A stretch of 34,728 nucleotides of DNA, taken from Marmoricola sp. (GTDB taxonomy: Bacteria > Actinomycetota > Actinomycetes > Propionibacteriales > Nocardioidaceae). The stretch is taken from the NCBI GenBank assembly GCA_025965315.1, contig JAOPXD010000092.1:1-34728 (forward strand), written 5' to 3'. The notes below the pieces were generated by a model. It saw nothing but the letters and a program-made list of their open reading frames with translations. It had not been told where the DNA came from and did not search any database. A program made the translations under genes and the position numbers. Shown here piece after piece: positions 1-5,420 of this stretch (the first letter of the stretch is position 1; each line of letters opens with the position of its first letter).

Positions 1-36
1 AGGTCACCGGGTGGGTAACGTGTCCCTCGCTGTCTG

Positions 37-125
37 GGAGGCGTCGCCTAGCCCGGTTTATGGCGCCCGCCTGCTAAGCGGGTTCAGGTTAATCCCTGTC
101 GGGGGTTCAAATCCCCCCGCCTCCG
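37..125 (+). tRNA. tRNA-Ser (anticodon GCT)
   Basis: A class II tRNA cloverleaf is visible. The acceptor stem GGAGGCG (37-43) pairs with CGCCTCC (118-124), with G125 as discriminator. The anticodon stem CCCGC/GCGGG encloses the loop CTGCTAA, giving anticodon GCT. A long variable arm and a T-arm GGGGG-TTCAAAT-CCCCC follow. The long variable arm and the anticodon together identify serine (AGC/AGT codons). No CCA is encoded directly after the discriminator. Confidence 0.97.
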
Positions 126-132
126 CCCAGAC

Positions 133-166
133 AAGGACCCCGCTCAGGACACTGGGCGGGGTTCTT
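133..166 (+). terminator. Hairpin terminator after tRNA-Ser
   Basis: An 11-bp stem, AAGGACCCCGC (133-143) against GCGGGGTTCTT (156-166) with one G-T wobble, has a 12-nt loop and lies 7 nt after the tRNA. No long U-tract follows, as is common in actinobacteria. It most likely ends the tRNA-Ser transcript. Confidence 0.75.
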
Positions 167-324
167 GCTTGCCCAGGTCGGGCGCTGTCCGATTGCACGA
201 ACCTGCAGGAAGGTGCACTGCACGTTCATGAGGTAACTGGTCTACTTCCCGCGCGACCGGTGCTCCGAGAGGATAGGGACATCCGGTCGCAACCCCTGAG
301 CGACCGGGCAACGGAGGCCCACCG

Positions 325-474
325 ATGAGCAAGCTCAAGTTCCTGGCCCGCTTCGCGGCGGCCGCGATCCTCGCCACCGGAGTTTTCGCGGCCTCCGCAC
401 CCGCAGACGCAGCAGCGACACACACCAGCCACCACCCCGTCGTCAAACCACTTGACACCGGCTGGGGCTCCTGA
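325..474 (+). CDS. Small secreted pre-peptide (49 aa), candidate signalling peptide
   Basis: This short gene is below usual ORF cut-offs. It starts at ATG 325 with a good ribosome binding site, ACGGAGG, at 311-317. The 49-residue product has a basic N-region (MSKLKFLAR), an Ala-rich hydrophobic stretch at about residues 10-24 and an alanine-rich c-region containing APADAA, which together look like a Sec signal peptide. Cleavage near residue 30 would release a tail of about 19 residues, ATHTSHHPVVKPLDTGWGS. The gene runs convergently into a LuxR/TrmB-like regulator gene and the two share a perfect terminator hairpin. I do not recognise a named family. A secreted peptide signal sensed directly or indirectly by the neighbouring regulator is an inference from the arrangement; a small cell-surface or antimicrobial peptide is the alternative. 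The coding call itself rests on the RBS, the signal-peptide pattern and the terminator. Confidence 0.7.
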   Translation: MSKLKFLARFAAAAILATGVFAASAPADAAATHTSHHPVVKPLDTGWGS

Positions 475-547
475 GGACCCGGGACGCACGCGACGGTCGT
501 AAACCCCCCTGATCGAACGTCGCAGGCCGCGAGGCCCGTCCCGTGAT

Positions 548-581
548 CAAGAGCGGAGAGAACCCCCACTCTCCGCTCTTG
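548..581. terminator. Bidirectional terminator between peptide and regulator genes
   Basis: The arms CAAGAGCGGAGAG (548-560) and CTCTCCGCTCTTG (569-581) are a perfect 13-bp inverted repeat around an 8-nt loop. The hairpin lies between two convergent stop codons (472-474 and 592-594). It ends in CTTG on one side and, read from the other strand, in CTTGATC, so it can serve both genes. Confidence 0.9.
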
Positions 582-591
582 TCATGCCCGG

Positions 592-1602
592 CTACTGCTC
601 GGGAGCACGCTCCCGGACGCGATCCCGGAGCTCCTGCTGTGCGATCGCGTGCCCGAGCTGGAAGCGCGTCTCGACGCCGTACTCGGCCTTGAGGGACGCG
701 ATGTAGCCGGCGTAGGTCCGCGTGCTGACCCCCACCCGCTTCGCGCTGGCGTTGTCGCTGTGACCCTCGACGAGCATCCGCACCGTCATGTTGTGGACGT
801 CGTCGGCGATCTCCCGCTCGGTCGCGGACGCGCGGTCGGTGAAGACCCGGGCCCGCTCCCAGAAGCGCTCGAAGATGTCGGCGATGTACGCGACCAGGCT
901 GGCGTCGTGGATCACGATCGCCACGTGGCTGCCCTCGAGCCCCGGGACGATCGCCAGGCGGCGGTCGACCACGATCAACCGGTTGAAGAACTCGTCGAGC
1001 GTGCGCACCTCGGCGCCGGCCCGGGTGACCTGGTCGACGTACTCACGGGTGACCACGCTGCGGCGGGCCGAGTGCTGGTACAGCGTGCGCATCTTGACCC
1101 CGCGGGCGAGCGCCCGGGTGTCCCGCTCGACCGCGGAGTCGAGGATCGACGCCGAGCGAGCGCCATCGGGTTGCGCGGTGAGCAGCTCCTCGGCGGCGTC
1201 GCCGACGGCAGCGGTCAGGAAGCGGTTGATGTTCGGCAGCCCGCGCAGCTCCACGATCGGAAGGTCCGCGGGCGCGGTACGTCGGAAGGCGAGCCCGAGC
1301 TCAGCGAACGTGGTCGCCCAGCCGGTGGACTCGGCAAGCAGCTCGGCTGCACGCCGGCCCATCGGGGCGACCACCCGGGACTGGACGATCGCCGGGTCCA
1401 CGGGGAGGTACCTGTTCGTGGTCGGGTCCAGCGCGAGGAGCCCGAGGTCGAGAAGGAAGGCGAACGAGGCGTGGTCCGCCCCGCCCGTGGCGATCCGCCG
1501 GTCGTCGTGCGCGATCGACCCTTCGACCACCACCTTCTGGTAGAGGTCGCCGGCTTCGTTCTGCAGCAGCTCACGCTGGGTTGCATCGAATTCGGGGATC
1601 AC
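592..1602 (-). CDS. LuxR/TrmB-like HTH transcriptional regulator
   Basis: A cytoplasmic DNA-binding regulator of about 336 residues. The N-terminal ~90 residues resemble a winged-helix, TrmB-like region. The middle (about 130-255) resembles the regulatory domain that TrmB-type proteins share with phospholipase D folds: it contains RRSVVTREYVDQV and then RTLDEFFNRLIVVDRR. The C-terminal segment (about 264-323) looks like a LuxR-type HTH, with the recognition helix in AKRVGVSTRTYAGYIASLKA. A longer reading frame runs upstream to 1776, but it would enter tRNA-Arg. I therefore choose GTG 1602, which lies 7 nt after a CATAAT -10 box with no ribosome binding site, so the mRNA is probably leaderless. 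The gene is convergent with the small secreted peptide gene. The regulator class is fairly clear; its target and ligand are unknown. Confidence 0.85.
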   Translation of the reverse strand: MIPEFDATQRELLQNEAGDLYQKVVVEGSIAHDDRRIATGGADHASFAFLLDLGLLALDPTTNRYLPVDPAIVQSRVVAPMGRRAAELLAESTGWATTFAELGLAFRRTAPADLPIVELRGLPNINRFLTAAVGDAAEELLTAQPDGARSASILDSAVERDTRALARGVKMRTLYQHSARRSVVTREYVDQVTRAGAEVRTLDEFFNRLIVVDRRLAIVPGLEGSHVAIVIHDASLVAYIADIFERFWERARVFTDRASATEREIADDVHNMTVRMLVEGHSDNASAKRVGVSTRTYAGYIASLKAEYGVETRFQLGHAIAQQELRDRVRERAPEQ

Positions 1603-1640
1603 CTGTCCGATTATGCAGAAAAGTGCAGGCAGGCCGCACC
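1603..1640 (-). promoter_or_regulatory. Leaderless promoter of the HTH regulator
   Basis: On the minus strand a -10 hexamer CATAAT (plus-strand ATTATG, 1610-1615) is followed by 7 nt and then the GTG start at 1602. No Shine-Dalgarno sequence is present. The -35 side (around TGCGGC, 17 bp upstream) is poor. Confidence 0.5.
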
Positions 1641-1749
1641 CCCGAGGCGATCCGACCCGCAGTGCGCGTCGCCCGGAAGCAGGGCTCGATTCGAACCAAC
1701 CGACGAGGTCGGCTAACATGTGCCAGTCCTCCAGCACTGCTGCGGACGC

Positions 1750-1825
1750 GCGGCTGTAGCTCAACGGATAGAGCATCTGACTACGGATCAGAAGGTTCGG
1801 GGTTCGAATCCCTGCAGCCGCACCA
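1750..1825 (+). tRNA. tRNA-Arg (anticodon ACG), CCA encoded
   Basis: The acceptor stem GCGGCTG (1750-1756) pairs with CAGCCGC (1815-1821), discriminator A1822, and CCA is encoded at 1823-1825. The anticodon stem TCTGA/TCAGA encloses loop CTACGGA, giving ACG (Arg, CGN codons). The T-loop is GTTCGAATC. An IS element begins at the very next base, so the natural downstream flank of this tRNA has been replaced. Confidence 0.97.
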
Positions 1826-1850
1826 TGTGATCTCTCAAGAGATACCGGAC
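1826..1850 (+). repeat. Left terminal inverted repeat of the IS481-like element
   Basis: It begins TGTGATCTCTCAAGAGATAC and ends CGGAC. It pairs with the reverse complement of 2930-2954 and even better with the inner unit at 2907-2929, which reads TGATCTCTCAAGACATCC before CGGAC. It starts directly after the CCA of tRNA-Arg. Confidence 0.8.
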
Positions 1851-1880
1851 AACCCGAACCCTTATCTGGGTTCGGGTTGT
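1849..1880. terminator. Perfect hairpin inside the IS left end
   Basis: The arms ACAACCCGAACCC (1849-1861) and GGGTTCGGGTTGT (1868-1880) are a perfect 13-bp inverted repeat with a 6-nt loop. On the plus strand it is followed by TTGGTTTT, so it could stop read-through from tRNA-Arg. On the minus strand the former transposase stop codon lies in the loop. Blocking outside transcription into an IS is a common role for such hairpins; that role is inferred here. Confidence 0.7.
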
Positions 1881-2863
1881 TTGGTTTTCGGTGCTGGGCC
1901 GGGTGGTCGGCCGAGGGGCTGGAAGTCGCGGTCAGGGTCGATGGTGAGTTCGCGGAGGAGCTCGCCGGTGGCGGAGTTGATGATGCGGACGTGGTGGTCG
2001 TCGATGATCTTCAGGACTGGGGTTCGGCGGTTCTCGGTGCCGAGTCCGATGTGGTGCAGGGCGGCCGTTGAGACGCAGGGTGAGCTTGCCGTCTTTGTCG
2101 ATGATGTCGTGCAGGACTCGGTAGTGGATCTCGGTGCTGCGGTCGGTTCCTGGCGTTGCTCTTGGCCGCGTGCCGTAGGCGGTTGCCGGGGTTGCCCGGT
2201 GCGGCGGTGATCGGTGCGGGCGGGTGTGGTTGTAGTCGTCAACGGAACCGGTCGATCAAGCCCTGGAGCTCGTCGATCGTGGTCGGTTGGTCGGGTTGGG
2301 CTCGGAGCCATTTCTTCATCGTTCGTTGGAATCTTTCGACCTTTCCGCAGGTGGTCGGGTGGTTGGGGCGGGAGTTCTTCTGGATGATGTCGAGGCGCCT
2401 GAGTTCGGACTCGAGGCCGTTGCGGCCGCCGCGGCCTCCGGAGAACCGGGTGGTGTGAACCAGTCCGTTGTCGGTCAGGACTGAGGCTGGGTAACCGTGC
2501 TGGGCAGCGGTTTCGCGGAAGGTGGTCAGCACGATCGGGCCGCTGATGCGGTGGTGGGCGCTGATGTGGAGGGCGTAGCGGGCGTGGTCGTCGAGCCAGG
2601 TGATGGTCTCGGGGCGGGTGTCGAGACCGGACTCGACCAGTTGTTTGCGGAGCAGCACGATCAGGGCCACGGTCTGGTGGCTGATCGCGGTGGGTGAGGT
2701 CTTCGGGCGCCGTGACTTCGGCTCGAAGGCTGCATCGCCTTCGGCCCGGTAGCGGGCTAGGAGCTCGTAGACCCGCGATCTCGATACGCCGTAGGTGACG
2801 ACGACGTCTGCGACGGTGCGGCTTCGATTCGACTGCGGTGATGACTAGGCGGGCCTTCGACAT
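1862..2863 (-). pseudogene. IS481-family transposase, frameshifted and internally deleted
   Basis: Family-typical segments can be followed through three frames. They are MSKARLVITAV at the start (2863), then TVADVVVTYGVSRSRVYELL and AFEPKSRRPKTSPTAI (about 2830-2680), then TWLDDHARYALHISAHHRI, VLTDNG and NSRPNHPTTCGKVERFQRT (2610-2290) from the rve integrase core, then DDYNHTRPHR, and finally LHHIGLG and NSATGELLRELT near the C-terminus. Breaks lie near 2825 (frameshift), 2608 (RPETI joined directly to TWLDDH, losing some tens of codons between the HTH region and the catalytic core, probably including its first acidic residue region), 2240 (frameshift with a stop) and about 2058 (frameshift). 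It cannot make an active transposase. Confidence 0.9.
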
Positions 2864-2929
2864 GGGCCCGAGGATCGCGGGAGGTGTAGGTACACCTGGA
2901 TCAGGGGTCCGGGATGTCTTGAGAGATCA

Positions 2930-2954
2930 GTCCGGGATGTCCCGACGGATCACA
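2930..2954 (-). repeat. Right terminal inverted repeat of the IS481-like element
   Basis: The minus strand reads TGTGATCCGTCGGGACATCC and ends CGGAC. It is preceded by a second unit with the same GTCCGGGATGTC start (2907-2929), giving a tandem double end. Confidence 0.75.
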
Positions 2955-2964
2955 CCTGCAGCCG
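2955..2964 (+). repeat. 10-bp copy of tRNA-Arg 3' segment at IS right flank
   Basis: CCTGCAGCCG directly abuts the right end of the IS. The same ten bases occur at 1811-1820, in the T-stem and acceptor 3' strand of tRNA-Arg, 5 bp before the left end. It could be a remnant of an attachment site or of a longer target duplication. Ten bases are too few to be sure. Confidence 0.4.
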
Positions 2965-2993
2965 GGTGACGAGCATTGCGGACGCTCCGGGCG

Positions 2994-3443
2994 TCACATC
3001 GAGGCAGCGGTCCATCCAGATTCGAGGTCTCCCCGCATGTGAACCTTGATCACCTTGGCCGTGAACAAGGGAGATGTCCCTGTCGTATCCACCACGTCGT
3101 CGTACGTGCCCCAGCCGATGTTCGAAGTTGCGCCGCGTCCGACGAACAGGAAGGTAGATCTCAGTGCCACCAGCCGACCTTCGATACCAAGTATCCGAGG
3201 GCTCATCGCGAAGTGCCGCTTTTCAGACGGGTCTGCCTCGAACGTGGCAGCGAAGTGATCTCTGATGGCCGCCTGCCCAGCGACCATCCCACGCTGCGTG
3301 GTGAAGGTCGCTCCAGCTGCGAACAGGGCGGCGATCAGGGCAGGATCCTGGTTGTCGACCCTTTCTGCGTACACCTGCAAGAGCTCACGTGCTGCTTCGG
3401 TGTCCTCGAGCCGCTGGAGGCGGGCCTGGATCGAGGTCGTCAA
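2994..3443 (-). CDS. SnoaL-like (NTF2-fold) protein
   Basis: A protein of 149 residues with the cone-shaped SnoaL/NTF2-like pattern: an N-terminal helix (LQRLEDTEAARELLQVYAER), the motif ALFAAGATFTTQRGMVAGQ and a beta-rich C-terminal half ending near FTAKVIKVHMRGDLESGWTA. The family includes small isomerases, hydratases, lyases and ring-hydroxylase beta subunits, so the reaction cannot be assigned. The start is TTG 3443, which overlaps the stop of the upstream alcohol dehydrogenase (TTGA). No better start exists before residue 50, so translation is probably coupled. It is the last gene of a two-gene unit. A weak inverted repeat, GTGACG (2966-2971) and CGTCAC (2992-2997), spans its stop. Confidence 0.8.
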   Translation of the reverse strand: MTTSIQARLQRLEDTEAARELLQVYAERVDNQDPALIAALFAAGATFTTQRGMVAGQAAIRDHFAATFEADPSEKRHFAMSPRILGIEGRLVALRSTFLFVGRGATSNIGWGTYDDVVDTTGTSPLFTAKVIKVHMRGDLESGWTAASM

Positions 3444-4519
3444 AATGTCAGGACCGTTCTGGCGCCGGTCGGGTTGTTCAGCTGGGTGAGGGCTTCGTTC
3501 ACCCTGCCGAGGGACATCGTCTCGCTCAGCAGCGGATCAAGCTGCAGCCGTCCGTCGAGGTAGAGCCGGCAGTAGAGCGGGATGTCGATGCGGGGCCTGG
3601 TGGAGCCCATCTTGGTGCCTTGGAGCTTCTTCTCCAGCAGTAGTTGCACGGCTGGGATCGTTACCTTCATCTCCGGTCGTGGCACTCCGACAACGGTCGC
3701 GGTGCCCATCGTGTCGAGCATCGCGAAGGCCTGCTCGATGGTTGACTCGATGCCCACCACTTCGATCGCGTGGTCGACACCGGTCCCGGTGAGTTCCAGG
3801 ACCGCCTGCACCGGATCGACCTCGGACGCGTTGACGGCGTCGGTTGCGCCCATCAGTCGGGCGAGCTCGAGCTTCTCCGGAATGCGGTCGATGGCGATGA
3901 TCCGGGCAGCGCCCACGAGTCGAGCGCCCTGGATGGCGTTGAGGCCGACACCACCGCAGCCGATGATCGCCACGGTCTGGCCAGCAGTCACCTTGGCCGC
4001 GTGGCGTACTGCTCCGAGGCCGGTGATCCCGGCGCAACCGAGAAGTGCGGCCATCTCGAACGGCATCTCGTCCGGAATCTTCACCAGGGTGCGCTCGTGC
4101 ACGAGCAATTCCTCGGCGAATCCGCCGAGGCCGACGAACGGTTCCACTGCTCTGCCCCCCTGGCTGAGCCGAGGGGCCATACCGGTCGGTCGCGACCGAC
4201 CCTTGTTCTCGCAGTGGTGCAGCTCGCCCCGCATGCACCAGCGGCAGTACCCGCAAAAGGATGACGCCGTGGTCGAGACGTGATCGCCGACGCTGACGTA
4301 GGACACGTCGCTGCCGACGGCCTCCACGACTCCGGACACCTCATGCCCGAGCAATAGCGGCAGGGGCAGGGCGTTGGCTCCCAGCTGCATGGTTCGGTCC
4401 GTGTGACAGACGCCGGACGCAACTGCCCGGATGAGGACCTCGTTCGGCGCCGGATCGGCGACCTGGACGTCCTCGATGACGAGATCAGCACCGAACTCGT
4501 GCAGAACAGCGGCTTTCAT
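3440..4519 (-). CDS. Zinc-dependent alcohol dehydrogenase, MDR superfamily
   Basis: A 359-residue medium-chain dehydrogenase that oxidises an alcohol to an aldehyde or ketone with NAD(P)+. Catalytic-zinc ligands are C38 (GVCHTD), H59-E60 (GHE) and C162. The structural-zinc loop is complete, with C89, C92, C95 and C103. The Rossmann motif GCGGVG is at 187-192, followed by AIDR (NAD preference likely). The start at ATG 4519 has GAGGAG 8-9 nt upstream. The gene is divergent from the catabolic operon beginning at 4623 and is followed by a SnoaL-like gene with overlapping ends. It probably oxidises a hydroxylated pathway intermediate or the primary substrate. Zn-ADH class is certain; the substrate is unknown. 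Confidence 0.93.
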   Translation of the reverse strand: MKAAVLHEFGADLVIEDVQVADPAPNEVLIRAVASGVCHTDRTMQLGANALPLPLLLGHEVSGVVEAVGSDVSYVSVGDHVSTTASSFCGYCRWCMRGELHHCENKGRSRPTGMAPRLSQGGRAVEPFVGLGGFAEELLVHERTLVKIPDEMPFEMAALLGCAGITGLGAVRHAAKVTAGQTVAIIGCGGVGLNAIQGARLVGAARIIAIDRIPEKLELARLMGATDAVNASEVDPVQAVLELTGTGVDHAIEVVGIESTIEQAFAMLDTMGTATVVGVPRPEMKVTIPAVQLLLEKKLQGTKMGSTRPRIDIPLYCRLYLDGRLQLDPLLSETMSLGRVNEALTQLNNPTGARTVLTF

Positions 4520-4562
4520 CCTGGCTCTCCTCGAAATGCTTGAAGTGTGACCGATCGTACCG

Positions 4563-4597
4563 TAGATTGCTGATCATCAACACCATAGATTCTGATC
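4563..4597. promoter_or_regulatory. Direct repeat in divergent ADH/crotonase promoter region
   Basis: TAGATTGCTGATC (4563-4575) and TAGATTCTGATC (4586-4597) are near-identical direct repeats, 23 bp apart start to start (about two helical turns). They lie in the 103-bp gap between divergent genes starting at 4519 and 4623. A small palindrome, TGATNATCA, sits between them. They are a candidate operator for a regulator not yet assigned. Confidence 0.5.
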
Positions 4598-4622
4598 TTT
4601 GATAGGCGTCTGAAAGGAAACG

Positions 4623-5420
4623 ATGGCAGCCATCGAGGTGGAGCACCGGGGCTCGGCCGTCTGGATCACGCTCAACCGACCTGAGCGGCGCAACGCCTAC
4701 GACCTTTCCATGGCACGCGACATGGTCGTTGCGCTGGAGGGTGCGGCCGAGGCTGACGCTGTCGTGATCACGGGTGCTGGCGGGTCGTTCTGCGCAGGCG
4801 GATCACTCGACCAACTGGGCACGCCGGATCCCGAACAGCTCAGATCCCTCTTCACCACCTCGTTGAGACTTGTCGACGCGATCCGATCGTGCCCGCGCCC
4901 GGTGATCGCAGCGGTGGACGGCCCTGCAGCCGGAGGCGGCAACGAGCTGGTCGTGGCGTGCGACTTTGCCATCGCAACGCAGCGTTCGACCTTCGGGCAG
5001 ACCGGGCCGAAGGTCGGGTCAGCGCCCGTGCTCGGCGCGACCAACGTCCTGTCCGTCCAGATCGGTGAGAAGCGTGCCAAGGAGATGGCCATGCTGTGTC
5101 GCCGGTACTCCGCGGAGCAGGCCCTGGCCGTGGGCCTGATCAATGAGGTGGTTCCGAACGGCGGACTGGATGAGGCTGTCGGTCGTTGGCTCGGGGAGAT
5201 TCACCAGCTGAGCCCTCGCTACCTCGAGATTGCGAAGATCAGCTCGAACCAGTGGTGGAACCAGTCCAAGGACAACATGAATGCCGGACTCGGGATGCTC
5301 ATCCAGGCGATCGGCAGTGAAGACATGGTCGAGGGCGCGACCGCGTTCCTCGAGAAGCGTCCACCAGATTTTCGCGGCGCGCGTAGCGCCGCGGACCCCG
5401 ACGAAGAGGCACAACCGTGA
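4623..5420 (+). CDS. Crotonase-family enzyme of the BadI/MenB type
   Basis: A 265-residue enoyl-CoA hydratase/isomerase superfamily protein. The CoA-binding oxyanion segments GAGGSFCAGG and DGPAAGGGNELV are present. The second classical hydratase glutamate is absent: where hydratases have FGxPE, this protein has FGQTGPKVGSAP (124-135). That motif is typical of MenB (naphthoyl-CoA synthase) and BadI (2-ketocyclohexanecarboxyl-CoA hydrolase), enzymes that make or break a C-C bond next to a keto group. The tail FLEKRPPDFR also fits that group. In this catabolic setting a hydrolytic ring-opening or retro-Claisen role is more likely than menaquinone synthesis. The gene starts at ATG 4623 with GAAAGGA upstream, and its stop overlaps the next gene's GTG (GTGA). 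Confidence 0.85.
   Translation: MAAIEVEHRGSAVWITLNRPERRNAYDLSMARDMVVALEGAAEADAVVITGAGGSFCAGGSLDQLGTPDPEQLRSLFTTSLRLVDAIRSCPRPVIAAVDGPAAGGGNELVVACDFAIATQRSTFGQTGPKVGSAPVLGATNVLSVQIGEKRAKEMAMLCRRYSAEQALAVGLINEVVPNGGLDEAVGRWLGEIHQLSPRYLEIAKISSNQWWNQSKDNMNAGLGMLIQAIGSEDMVEGATAFLEKRPPDFRGARSAADPDEEAQP

Larger units (their letters stand above)
1826..2954 (-). mobile_element. Decayed IS481-family insertion sequence (1129 bp)
   Basis: The ends are inverted repeats starting TGTGATC: the left end is at 1826-1850, and the reverse complement of 2930-2954 matches it at about 18 of 25 positions (TGTGATCnnTCnnGAnATnCCGGAC). The body encodes an IS481-type transposase on the minus strand that is broken by frameshifts and an internal deletion. 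The right end carries two tandem units that both begin GTCCGGGATGTC (2907-2929 and 2930-2954); the inner unit matches the left end better. There is no clean target-site duplication: the left flank is the tRNA-Arg CCA and the right flank is a copy of an internal tRNA segment. The element is not expected to move by itself. Confidence 0.85.

Noticed and set aside
649-1716. Long plus-strand open frame (355 codons) opposite the HTH regulator
   Set aside because: It is antisense to a protein with recognisable domains, has low-complexity Asp/Arg/Val-rich composition typical of shadow frames in high-GC DNA, and has no RBS.
1603-1776. N-terminal extension of the HTH regulator
   Set aside because: It would overlap tRNA-Arg and run through the promoter; GTG 1602 with an adjacent -10 box is a better start.
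1862-2863. Intact 333-codon protein on the minus strand
   Set aside because: The open frame mixes out-of-frame Arg/Pro-rich translation with in-frame transposase ends; the family sequence switches frames several times, so it is a pseudogene.
4623-5420. Menaquinone biosynthesis MenB
   Set aside because: The motif fits the MenB/BadI group, but no other men genes are near and the neighbours are catabolic, so a BadI-like role is preferred.
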